NCBI GenBank assembly: GCA_016463385.1
Contig: JAEMRL010000187.1
Location: 222-5,612 of the forward strand
Length of the DNA: 5,391 nucleotides
Direction of reading: 5' to 3'
Source of the DNA: Thermoleophilia bacterium
Lineage (GTDB): Bacteria > Actinomycetota > Thermoleophilia > Miltoncostaeales > Miltoncostaeaceae
Shown: positions 1 to 5,389 of the stretch, piece by piece
Layout: every line of letters begins with the position of its first letter
Numbering within the stretch: the first letter of the stretch is position 1
Translations under genes and position numbers: made by a program
The notes under the pieces: model-generated
Told to the model about the DNA's origin: nothing
The model's input: only the letters and a program-made list of their open reading frames with translations
Databases searched by the model: none

Positions 1-1
1 C

Positions 2-517
2 TCCTGGGGCGCCCGCTTCTCCGACCTCTCCCGCAGGGCGCGCTCGGCGTACGTCAGTCGCACGCTGTCGCCGGTGGAGGCGATGACGGTGCGGGCCGAT
101 CTGCGCATCTCGGCCCTCACGCTCGGGCGCGACCGCACGCGGACGCTCCTCAGCGTGGGTGACGCCCGCGGCGCGAGCCACATCGACGCCGGTGTCGTCC
201 GCGAGCGGTCGGGCGCGCTGCGCTGGGCCACCTGGACGGTCGATCGCACCGGGCGTCGCGGCGCGATCGCCCGCGGCGGTGTGGTCACCCCGGGCGCCTG
301 GAGCCGGGTGGAGTTCCGCACCACCTGGCTTCGCCCCGACGCGCGCGGCGTGCTGCTGGTCAACGGGACGCGCGTCGCCACCGGCGCTCCCCTCGACCTG
401 GCGGGCCGCAGGGCCGGCCGCGTCGAGATCGGGCTCGTCGATTCCGACCTCGCCGCCGACACCGCCACGGTGCACGTGGACGGGGTCGTGGTGACCGACC
501 CGGATGCCGGCCGGTGA
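2..517 (+). CDS. C-terminal part of a LamG/concanavalin-like jelly-roll domain protein (5' end outside window)
   Basis: The reading frame is open from the first bases to a TGA at 515-517, giving 171 visible residues; the true start lies upstream of the window. The visible part reads as one beta-rich domain of alternating short strands. It begins near the segment SAYVSRTL (residues 15-22), runs through a central TPGAWSRVEFRT stretch (residues 97-108) and LLVNGTRVATG, and ends in VHVDGVVVTD. This order (an outer strand, a 'W-x-x-V-E' strand, a 'V-NGT-V' hairpin, then a closing 'V-x-V-D-x-V-V-V' strand) is typical of LamG-like jelly-roll domains at the C-terminus of secreted actinobacterial proteins, which often bind carbohydrate. 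No catalytic residues, membrane segment or sorting signal are visible in this part. An in-frame GTG at 74 exists, but the homologous pattern begins before it, so it is not the start. The gene converges on a glycosyltransferase gene, which makes a cell-surface glycan link plausible but unproven. The domain call rests on pattern recognition, not on a search. Confidence 0.7.
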   Translation, partial: SWGARFSDLSRRARSAYVSRTLSPVEAMTVRADLRISALTLGRDRTRTLLSVGDARGASHIDAGVVRERSGALRWATWTVDRTGRRGAIARGGVVTPGAWSRVEFRTTWLRPDARGVLLVNGTRVATGAPLDLAGRRAGRVEIGLVDSDLAADTATVHVDGVVVTDPDAGR

Positions 518-523
518 GCATCA

Positions 524-554
524 CGCCCCCCGGCGCCGTCGGCGCCGGGGGGCG
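524..554. terminator. All-GC 14-bp hairpin at a convergent gene junction
   Basis: Bases 524-537 pair perfectly with 541-554 around a 3-base loop (GTC), and every stem pair is G-C. It starts 6 bases after the stop of the left-hand gene. No T-tract follows on either strand, so it is not a textbook intrinsic terminator. A stem this stable between convergent genes most likely halts transcription or protects 3' ends, for one or both directions. Confidence 0.6.
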
Positions 555-556
555 GG

Positions 557-598
557 CTAGTGTCCTGAGTCGGAAGTTCGTCTGACTCGGGACACTAG
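557..598. repeat. 42-bp near-perfect palindrome bounded by CTAG, overlapping the glycosyltransferase stop codon
   Basis: Bases 557-574 pair with 581-598 over 18 positions, 16 of them Watson-Crick and two T-G wobbles (566/589 and 572/583), leaving a 6-base loop (AGTTCG). The element begins and ends with CTAG, and its arms (CTAGTGTCCTGAGTC and GACTCGGGACACTAG) are less GC-rich than the surroundings. The right arm contains bases 595-597, which on the minus strand are the TAG stop of the glycosyltransferase gene. It may act as a bidirectional terminator with the neighbouring GC hairpin. The sharp edges and different composition also fit a dispersed palindromic repeat or the joined terminal inverted repeats of a small mobile element; only a copy count in the genome could decide. 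Confidence 0.65.
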
Positions 599-1764
599 GC
601 CGTGGCCATCGCGACCGGGCGTCCCGCCGCGGTCGCGTAGAGCTCGAGGGTCGCTCGCGTGACGGCTCCCACCCGGAAGCGCTCGGCCTCGGTGACGCAC
701 GCCTCGGCCATGCGGGCCCGGAGCGCGTCGTCGCCGAGGGCCGTGAGGAGGCGGTCCGCCAGATCCGACTCGTCGTCAGGCGTCGCGAGCAGGCCCGTGA
801 CGCCGTCCTCGACCAGGAAGGGGATGCCGCCCGCACGGGAGGCGACGATGGGAAGGCCCATCGCCATCGCCTGCTGGATCGCCATCGGCGACGACTCCTC
901 CTTGGAGGGGAGGGCCAGCAGCGAGGCCTCGGCGTACTGCTCGCGCAGCTCCTCGTCGGAGACCACGCCCAGGTAGCGCACCGAGTCGCCCATGCGCAGC
1001 TCGGAGATCGTGGCGCGGACCTGGTCGATGTAGCTCTCGTCCGCCGGCCGGCCGACGAGGTGCAGCGTGGCGACGGGTCGCTCGGCCAGGACCTGGGAGA
1101 ACGAGCGCACCAGCACCAGCACGTTCTTGCGCGATCCGACCACGCCGACGAACAGCACCCGTCCCGGAACCGGCCGGCGGGGGATGTCGTAGAAGTCGTC
1201 GTCGATCGGGTTGGCGATGTGGTGCAGGTGGGCCGAGGTGAGGTGCGCCACGGCGTCGCTGACGTACGGGCTGATGATGACCAGGTGGCGCGCCTTGCGG
1301 AGCGTCGTGCGCTCGAAGCGGGCGTTCAGCCCGTTGCGGATCCGGGCGCGGATCTGCGACGAGCGGGTCGCGGTGGCGTCGGCGATGTGCTGCTCGCGGT
1401 AGAGGATGCCGTGGAGCGTCACGACCGTCGGCAGACCGACCGCGAGGCAGGCCGGGCCGTAGTGGTTCTGTCCCTGGACGTGCACGACGTCGGGGGCGAT
1501 GTCGCGCAGCGCGCGGCCGATCGCCCGGTGCTCGGAGACGTAGGGGATCCGGTGGCCGGCGGCGTCGCCGTAGGGGATCAGGCGCATCTCGAGGCCGTCG
1601 TTGTCGACGCGCTCCTCGTGGTCCACCGCGCCGGTGCAGGTGACGAGCGTCGGCTCGACGCCCTCGGCCCGCAGCCCCGCGACCAGCGCCGTGGCGACGG
1701 CCTCGATCCCTCCCGTGGGCGGGCGCCCCGGCAGAGGGTACGGGCCGACCATGGCCACCTTCAC
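595..1764 (-). CDS. Family 4 glycosyltransferase (GT-B fold), 389 aa
   Basis: It transfers a sugar from a nucleotide-sugar donor to an unknown acceptor, probably while building a surface or secreted glycan at the cytoplasmic side of the membrane. The length is normal for the family. The N-terminal Rossmann domain has a PTGGIE glycine-rich loop (residues 16-21), VVHVQGQN (93-100) and VVTLHG (114-119). The second domain opens with VLFVGVVGSRKN (203-214), a common GT4 signature, and carries LHLVGRP (234-240) and the donor-site segment PSKEESSP plus AMAMGLPIVAS (286-309). The usual E-x7-E motif reads E290-x7-Q298 here, so the second acidic residue, which normally contacts the donor ribose, is glutamine. 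No signal peptide or membrane span is seen. The start is GTG, overlapping the epimerase stop by 4 bases (GTGA), with only a weak G-run as ribosome site, so translation is probably coupled. An ATG four codons in (1750-1752) is the alternative. The stop lies inside a palindrome. Donor and acceptor cannot be told from sequence. Confidence 0.92.
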   Translation of the reverse strand: MKVAMVGPYPLPGRPPTGGIEAVATALVAGLRAEGVEPTLVTCTGAVDHEERVDNDGLEMRLIPYGDAAGHRIPYVSEHRAIGRALRDIAPDVVHVQGQNHYGPACLAVGLPTVVTLHGILYREQHIADATATRSSQIRARIRNGLNARFERTTLRKARHLVIISPYVSDAVAHLTSAHLHHIANPIDDDFYDIPRRPVPGRVLFVGVVGSRKNVLVLVRSFSQVLAERPVATLHLVGRPADESYIDQVRATISELRMGDSVRYLGVVSDEELREQYAEASLLALPSKEESSPMAIQQAMAMGLPIVASRAGGIPFLVEDGVTGLLATPDDESDLADRLLTALGDDALRARMAEACVTEAERFRVGAVTRATLELYATAAGRPVAMATA

Positions 1765-2696
1765 GAGGCGCCCCCGACCGTCTCCAGCACCAGTTCCCGG
1801 AGGCCGTCCTGGAGGGTGTAGCGGGGCTCCCAGCCGATCTCCTCGCGCATCCGGCTGATGTCGCTGAGCAGGTGCTGGCGGTCGAGGCGGCGCTTGCGGC
1901 CGGGCTCCGAGACGACCTCGATGTCCCGCCCGACGGCGCCCGAGAGAACCTCGATCAGCTCGCTGACCGAGTGCTCCGACCCGGTGCCGATGTTGTAGGC
2001 GCGGTGCTCGGCGTGGTCGGACCCCAGCAGGGCCACCAGCCCGTCGGCGATGTCGGATACGTGGACGTAGTCGCGCTTGGGCGTCATGTTGCCGAGCTTG
2101 ACCGGCCCGTCCCCGCCCAGCTGGGCGAGGATGTCGGGGATGACGTGGGGGTTGGTCTCGCCGGGGCCGTACACGTTGAAGAAGCGGGCGCTCGTGACCG
2201 GGATGCCGGTCTCGGCGGCGAAGCTCTGGCCGAGTGCCTCGAGGGCGACCTTGGTGGCGCCGTAGATGTCGGTGGGCCCGGTGGGGGCGTCCTCCCGACA
2301 GGCCTCGTCCTGGATCGGGTACACGGCGGCGCTGCTGGCCATCACGACCTTCGTCACGCCGACGTCCTTGGCGGCCTGGAGCAGGTTGAAGGTCCCGGTG
2401 ACGTTGACGTCCATCGCCTCGGCGGGGTGGGCGTTGCAGTACGGGATGTAGTGGATCGCGGCCAGGTGGAGGATGGCGTTCGGCCGTGCGCGGACCAGCG
2501 CGTCGGTGACCTGCGCCAGGTCGCGGACGTCGCCCTTCACGATCTCGAGCCCCTCGCCTTCACCGGAGAGGGCCTGCGCGGACCCCGTCATGTAGTTGTC
2601 GAAGCTGACGACGCGGCTGCCGCCCTGCAGCAGCCGGCGTACGACGTGCGGCCCGATGAATCCCGCGCCGCCTGTGACGAAGACCGTGTCGTGCAC
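1761..2696 (-). CDS. NAD-dependent sugar-nucleotide epimerase/dehydratase (extended SDR), 311 aa
   Basis: This is an extended short-chain dehydrogenase/reductase of the UDP-glucose 4-epimerase type, acting in the cytosol on a nucleotide-sugar. Visible signatures are the NAD-binding GGAGFIG loop (residues 9-15), D33 at the end of strand 2 for the adenosine ribose, GDVRD (55-59), HLAA (77-80), the active-site Ser in SSAAVY (S122), and the catalytic pair Y145-x3-K149. RFFNVYGPG (171-179) and RDYVHVSDIADG (208-219) mark the substrate domain, and the C-terminus has the usual DISRMREEIGWEP element. The frame stays open upstream to an ATG at 2783, but the extra 29 residues are unlike the family and would overlap a candidate promoter. 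GTG at 2694-2696 is preceded by AAGGGG with 8 bases between, so I chose it. The closest general pattern is the GalE-like group found beside GT4 enzymes in polysaccharide loci. The exact reaction (4-epimerisation, dehydration or other) is not determined. It is the first gene of a two-gene unit with the glycosyltransferase. Confidence 0.92.
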   Translation of the reverse strand: MHDTVFVTGGAGFIGPHVVRRLLQGGSRVVSFDNYMTGSAQALSGEGEGLEIVKGDVRDLAQVTDALVRARPNAILHLAAIHYIPYCNAHPAEAMDVNVTGTFNLLQAAKDVGVTKVVMASSAAVYPIQDEACREDAPTGPTDIYGATKVALEALGQSFAAETGIPVTSARFFNVYGPGETNPHVIPDILAQLGGDGPVKLGNMTPKRDYVHVSDIADGLVALLGSDHAEHRAYNIGTGSEHSVSELIEVLSGAVGRDIEVVSEPGRKRRLDRQHLLSDISRMREEIGWEPRYTLQDGLRELVLETVGGAS

Positions 2697-2704
2697 CGTG
2701 TCAT

Positions 2705-2710
2705 CCCCTT
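2705..2710 (-). promoter_or_regulatory. Ribosome binding site fixing the epimerase GTG start
   Basis: On the minus strand AAGGGG lies 8 bases before the GTG at 2694-2696. It is the only good purine-rich site near a start that gives an SDR protein of normal N-terminus. An ATG at 2702-2704 is out of frame. Confidence 0.6.
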
Positions 2711-2755
2711 GCCGGTGTGTCAGTGGGCGCGCGCCTCGTGCGCATCGCCACGGCG

Positions 2756-2783
2756 AGGGTATCCGAGGGGTCGGCGGCTCCAA
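2756..2783 (-). promoter_or_regulatory. Candidate promoter of the epimerase-glycosyltransferase unit
   Basis: On the minus strand a -35-like TTGGAG (2778-2783) is followed after 16 bases by a -10-like TACCCT (2756-2761). The predicted start near 2749 would give a leader of about 50 bases. It lies downstream of the sucCD terminator, which is where a promoter for the sugar genes is needed. The match to the housekeeping consensus is modest, and AT-richer bases at 2788-2802 (containing CCTATAGG and TCTAGA) could hold the real one. Confidence 0.35.
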
Positions 2784-2809
2784 CCCCCTATAGGTCTAGA
2801 TACGAAAGC

Positions 2810-2847
2810 GGTGGTGGGCGCAACCCCTTCGGGCGGCGCCCACCACC
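2810..2847 (-). terminator. Terminator hairpin after sucD
   Basis: Bases 2810-2821 pair perfectly with 2836-2847 (12 bp). The 14-base loop contains a small CC(TTCG)GG hairpin (read on the plus strand), the class of very stable tetraloop; on the minus strand the same spot reads CCCGAAGGGG. The hairpin starts 9 bases after the sucD stop. The following minus-strand bases (GCTTTCGTATCT) are only mildly T-rich, so termination may depend mainly on stem strength, as is common in high-GC actinobacteria. Confidence 0.7.
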
Positions 2848-2856
2848 ACCGTCACA

Positions 2857-3726
2857 TCATCCGAGGCGCTCGCGCACCAGTTCGGCGACCTCGGTCGGGT
2901 TGGTCCCGACCCGCACGCCCTGGGCCTCGAGAGCGTCCTTCTTGGCCTGGGCGGTGCCGCTCGATCCGGTGATGATCGCGCCGGCGTGACCCATCTGCTT
3001 ACCGGGGGGCGCCTGGAAGCCCGCGATGTACGCGACCACCGGCGTCGTCATGTTCTCGGCGATGAAGTCGGCCGCCTTCTCCTCCTCGGCCCCGCCGATC
3101 TCGCCCACCATCACGACGAGGTCGGTGTCCGGGTCCGCGTCGAAGCGGGCCAGGATGTCGATGAAGGAGCTGCCGACCACCGGGTCGCCGCCGATCCCCA
3201 CGACGGTGCTCTGGCCGATCCCCATGTCGCTGAGCTCCTTGGAGATCTGGTAGGTCAGCGTGCCGCTGCGGCTGACCAGCCCCACCCGCCCGGGGGTGAA
3301 GACCTGGGTGGGCATGATCCCGACGGTCGCGATGCCCGGCGAGATCACGCCCGGGCAGTTGGGGCCGACGAGGGTCTGCGGACCACGGCGCAGGTGCGTG
3401 TAGACCCGGAGCATGTCGTGGGCGGGGATGCCCTCGGTGATGCACGTGATCAGGTCGACGCCGCTCTCGATGGCCTCGTAGATGGCGTCCGCGGCGAAGC
3501 GCGGCGGCACGAAGACCATCGCGGTGTTCGCGTCGGTGGCCTCGACGGCGTCGCGGACGGTGTTGAACACCGGGATGCCGTCGACGTCCTGGCCGGCCTT
3601 GCCCGGGGTGACGCCGGCCACGACGTTGGTGCCGTAGGCCTTGTTGCGGGTGGCGTGGAATGCCCCCTCACGGCCGGTGATGCCCTGGACCACCAGGCGC
3701 GTCGATGCGTCCACGAGGATGCTCAT
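2857..3726 (-). CDS. sucD: Succinyl-CoA synthetase (ligase) alpha subunit, 289 aa
   Basis: SucD is the CoA-binding, phosphohistidine-carrying subunit of succinyl-CoA synthetase, which converts succinyl-CoA, phosphate and ADP or GDP to succinate, CoA and ATP or GTP in the TCA cycle. The 289 residues match the usual bacterial length. The CoA-binding Rossmann domain begins with VVQGITGREGAFH (residues 12-24) and continues through PGKAG (41-45) and VFVPPRFAADAI (71-82). GPNCPG (121-126) and SRSGTLTYQ (152-160) follow. The ligase domain carries GEIGG (208-212), whose Glu209 matches the conserved glutamate near the phosphohistidine, and the active-site HAGAI segment with His247 phosphorylated during catalysis. 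The frame is open far upstream, but the family begins at MSILVD. That ATG overlaps the sucC stop by four bases (ATGA), and AAGGAGG lies 4 bases before it, inside the end of sucC. The overlap implies coupled translation in equal amounts with SucC. All key residues are present, so the enzyme should be active. Confidence 0.98.
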   Translation of the reverse strand: MSILVDASTRLVVQGITGREGAFHATRNKAYGTNVVAGVTPGKAGQDVDGIPVFNTVRDAVEATDANTAMVFVPPRFAADAIYEAIESGVDLITCITEGIPAHDMLRVYTHLRRGPQTLVGPNCPGVISPGIATVGIMPTQVFTPGRVGLVSRSGTLTYQISKELSDMGIGQSTVVGIGGDPVVGSSFIDILARFDADPDTDLVVMVGEIGGAEEEKAADFIAENMTTPVVAYIAGFQAPPGKQMGHAGAIITGSSGTAQAKKDALEAQGVRVGTNPTEVAELVRERLG

Positions 3727-4871
3727 GCGGCCTCCTTCGCCAGCTCGACGGCTCGTCGCGCGGCCGAGAGCATCGTCTTCTCGACCACGACGTTGGACGG
3801 CGCGCGGTCGGCGATGATCTTGCGGCCCTCCTCCTCGTTGGTCCCGTCCAGCCGCACGACGATCGGCAGGGTCGCACCCAGCCGCTCGAGAGCGGTCAGG
3901 AGCCCTTCGGCCACCTCGTCGCAGCGGGTGATGCCGCCGAAGATGTTGACCAGGAGCGACTTGACCTTGTCGTCCGAGAGCAGGACCTCGAGGGCCGTGA
4001 CGACGTCGTCGGCCTTCGAGCCGCCGCCGGCGTCGAGGAAGTTCGCGGGGCGGCCGCCGGCGAGGGCGACCACGTCGAGGGTGCTCATCACGAGACCCGC
4101 GCCGTTGCCCAGGATGCCGACGTCGCCGTCGAGCTTGACGTAGGTGACGCCCCGCTCGCGCGCCATCCGCTCCTGGGGGTCCTCCGCTCCCGACTCCTGG
4201 AACGACGCCATCTCGGGGTGGCGGCCGACGGAGTTGCCGTCGATCGTCACCTTGGCGTCGAGCGCGATCACGCGCCCGTCGGTGGTCAGGATGAGCGGGT
4301 TGATCTCCATCAGCATCGCGTCCAGCGAGATGAAGCCGGCGTAGAGCCGCTCGAGCACCGAGACCACGTCCCGGATCGCCACCGCGTCGATGTTCGCGTG
4401 GTAGGCGAGCCAACGGCCGTGGTGGGCCTGGAAGCCGGTCAGCGGGTCCACGTGGAGGCGGGCCAGCTCCTCGGGCCGCGTCGCCGCGACCTCCTCGATG
4501 TCGATGCCGCCTGCGGCGGAGAGCATCACGAGGGGCTTCTTCTCGCCGCGGTCGAAGGTGATCGAGGCGTAGTACTCGCGCTCGATGTCCGACGCCGCCT
4601 CGATCCACACCTGGTGGACGACGTGCCCCTTGATGTCCATCCCGAGGATGGCGCGGGCGTGGGCCTCGGCCTCGTCGGGGTTCTCGGCCACCTTGATGCC
4701 GCCGGCCTTGCCGCGGCCACCCACCTGCACCTGCGCCTTGACGACGACCTTGCCGCCGATGCGCTCGGCGGCCGCGCGCGCCTCCTCCGGCGTCACCGCG
4801 ACCTCACCGGCCGGTACGGGGATGCCCTGCGTCGCGAAGAGCTGCTTGCCCTGATACTCGTAGAGGTCCAA
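3723..4871 (-). CDS. sucC: Succinyl-CoA synthetase (ligase) beta subunit, 382 aa
   Basis: SucC is the ATP-grasp subunit that binds the nucleotide and partners SucD in succinyl-CoA synthetase. The 382 residues are close to the usual bacterial length of about 390. It opens with the family signature MDLYEYQGKQLF. The nucleotide-binding part has VVVKAQVQVGGRGKAGG (residues 42-58), including Lys45 and the glycine-rich loop. MEINPL (188-193) and DAKV (205-208) hold the metal-binding acidic and Asn residues. The C-terminal domain contributes GNGAGLVMSTLD (255-266) and NIFGGITRCDEVAEG (309-323), the part facing the SucD phosphohistidine. Whether ADP or GDP is preferred cannot be read reliably here. 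The start is TTG at 4869-4871; the N-terminal family signature begins exactly there, and a strong GGGAGGAG lies 7 bases upstream. The nearest ATG upstream is out of frame. It is first in the sucC-sucD operon, and its stop overlaps the sucD start (ATGA). A terminator-like hairpin sits directly upstream of its ribosome site. Confidence 0.98.
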   Translation of the reverse strand: MDLYEYQGKQLFATQGIPVPAGEVAVTPEEARAAAERIGGKVVVKAQVQVGGRGKAGGIKVAENPDEAEAHARAILGMDIKGHVVHQVWIEAASDIEREYYASITFDRGEKKPLVMLSAAGGIDIEEVAATRPEELARLHVDPLTGFQAHHGRWLAYHANIDAVAIRDVVSVLERLYAGFISLDAMLMEINPLILTTDGRVIALDAKVTIDGNSVGRHPEMASFQESGAEDPQERMARERGVTYVKLDGDVGILGNGAGLVMSTLDVVALAGGRPANFLDAGGGSKADDVVTALEVLLSDDKVKSLLVNIFGGITRCDEVAEGLLTALERLGATLPIVVRLDGTNEEEGRKIIADRAPSNVVVEKTMLSAARRAVELAKEAA

Positions 4872-4878
4872 CCCGGGT

Positions 4879-4886
4879 CTCCTCCC
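4879..4886 (-). promoter_or_regulatory. Strong ribosome binding site for the sucC TTG start
   Basis: Minus-strand GGGAGGAG is 7 bases from the TTG at 4869-4871. The spacer contains the palindrome ACCCGGGT. The strength and spacing justify a TTG start where no in-frame ATG is near. Confidence 0.75.
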
Positions 4887-4891
4887 GCATC

Positions 4892-4917
4892 AATAAAAGG
4901 CCCTCCAGACGGGGGCC
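4892..4917 (-). terminator. Intrinsic-terminator-like hairpin with T-tract in the leader of sucCD
   Basis: On the minus strand bases 4917-4913 pair with 4903-4899 (GGCCC with GGGCC). Two more G-C pairs (4912/4905 and 4911/4906) form past a single bulged base (4904), leaving a 4-base loop. TTTTATT (4898-4892) follows at once. This is the only clear hairpin plus T-tract in the window. It lies 73 bases after the stop of the upstream small gene, so it could simply end that transcript. It also ends only 5 bases before the sucC ribosome site, leaving no room for a sucC promoter downstream of it. It may therefore act as a leaky terminator or attenuator, or it may form a 5' stem of a transcript starting close by. 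Confidence 0.55.
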
Positions 4918-4990
4918 GGGGCGGATACTACCTCGCGCCCCCGGGGCTCCGGGTCCGTGTAGGAGGGGCCGGATGACCCGGTGTCGTGCC

Positions 4991-5389
4991 CTAGGAGGGG
5001 CGGGGCGCGCGCCGCCAGGCGCGGGCGGTGCGCGCGCAGCAGTCGCGCTGGTCGAACTCGACGATCTCGCTGAGCTCGATCAGTCCCTCGGCGATCAGGG
5101 GCTCCATCGTCTCGTCGATCTCGACGCCCGACATCGGCGGCCGCCCGGTGTGCTCGTCGGAGAGGCGCTCGGACAGGATGTACAGCGTCCCCGGAGTGCC
5201 GCACCCGGGACAAGCGGGCAGTTCGGCGAGGATCCCCTCGGCCGCGAGGTGGGTCAGCGCCTCGGCCACGTCGGGGTCGGCGTCCTGCCCGAGCACCCCG
5301 AGGACCGGCCGGCCGAGCGACCAGCTCACGGCTCCGGGCGTCCACCGGTCGGGCGTGCCCGAGAGGACGGTCAGGATCTCATCTCTCAT
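4991..5389 (-). CDS. Winged-helix-like protein with two cysteine pairs, 132 aa, function unknown
   Basis: I do not recognise this protein as a named family. The N-terminal third (MRDEILTVLSG, then WTPGAVSWSL, then DPDVAEALTHLAAEGILAEL) has the helix-turn-helix-wing rhythm of a small winged-helix domain, with residues 41-54 as the likely recognition helix. A similar segment recurs at 91-104 (IDETMEPLIAEGLI), 50 residues later. Each copy is followed by a cysteine pair: C60-x2-C63 (CPGC) and C117-C118. Four cysteines could bind one zinc ion, or the pairs could be redox-active. The C-terminal tail is arginine-rich (RTARAWRRAPR). No signal peptide or membrane segment is seen. The ATG at 5387-5389 is two bases from the window edge, so its ribosome site is out of sight and the real start could be further up. 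The stop is TAG. It lies 119 bases upstream of sucC on the same strand and could be co-transcribed if the hairpin between them is leaky. A DNA-binding or protein-contact role is inference only. Confidence 0.72.
   Translation of the reverse strand: MRDEILTVLSGTPDRWTPGAVSWSLGRPVLGVLGQDADPDVAEALTHLAAEGILAELPACPGCGTPGTLYILSERLSDEHTGRPPMSGVEIDETMEPLIAEGLIELSEIVEFDQRDCCARTARAWRRAPRPS

Noticed and set aside
557..598. Idea that the CTAG palindrome is a complete mobile element or attachment site
   Set aside because: No transposase or integrase, no flanking direct repeat beyond the palindrome's own ends, and no second copy in the window. It is reported only as a repeat of unknown origin.
1060..1821. 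Long plus-strand open frame (253 codons) opposite the glycosyltransferase gene
   Set aside because: It mirrors the real minus-strand gene. The translation is rich in R, D, V, G and A without family motifs, as expected from an antisense frame in GC-rich DNA.
2697..2783. 29-residue N-terminal extension of the epimerase from an ATG at 2783
   Set aside because: The extra residues precede the usual start of the Rossmann fold, overlap a candidate promoter, and lose the well-placed AAGGGG site.
1872..2972. Long plus-strand open frame (366 codons) opposite the epimerase gene and crossing the intergenic region
   Set aside because: Low-complexity translation typical of an antisense shadow; it runs through the sucCD terminator and has no recognisable domain.
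2986..4143. Long plus-strand open frame (385 codons) opposite sucD and part of sucC
   Set aside because: Both sucD and sucC are certain on the other strand; the translation has repeated D, H, R, V and A runs with no motif.
3727..4608. Upstream extension of the sucD frame to an ATG at 4608
   Set aside because: The extension is an arginine- and proline-rich out-of-frame reading of sucC. The SucD family starts at MSILVD, where an AAGGAGG site is present.
4925..4953. Minus-strand TAGTAT as a sucC -10 box
   Set aside because: The hexamer 17 bases upstream is CCCGGA, which does not resemble a -35 box, and the resulting transcript would begin at a hairpin. Kept only as a possibility within a finding.
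4936..4953. Small GC palindromes (CCCCGGGG region and a 5-bp CCCGG/CCGGG stem)
   Set aside because: Short all-GC stems are expected by chance at this base composition and have no T-tract or partner feature.
3705..4976. Longest plus-strand open frame (423 codons) opposite sucC
   Set aside because: Antisense shadow of sucC with biased composition and no domain pattern.
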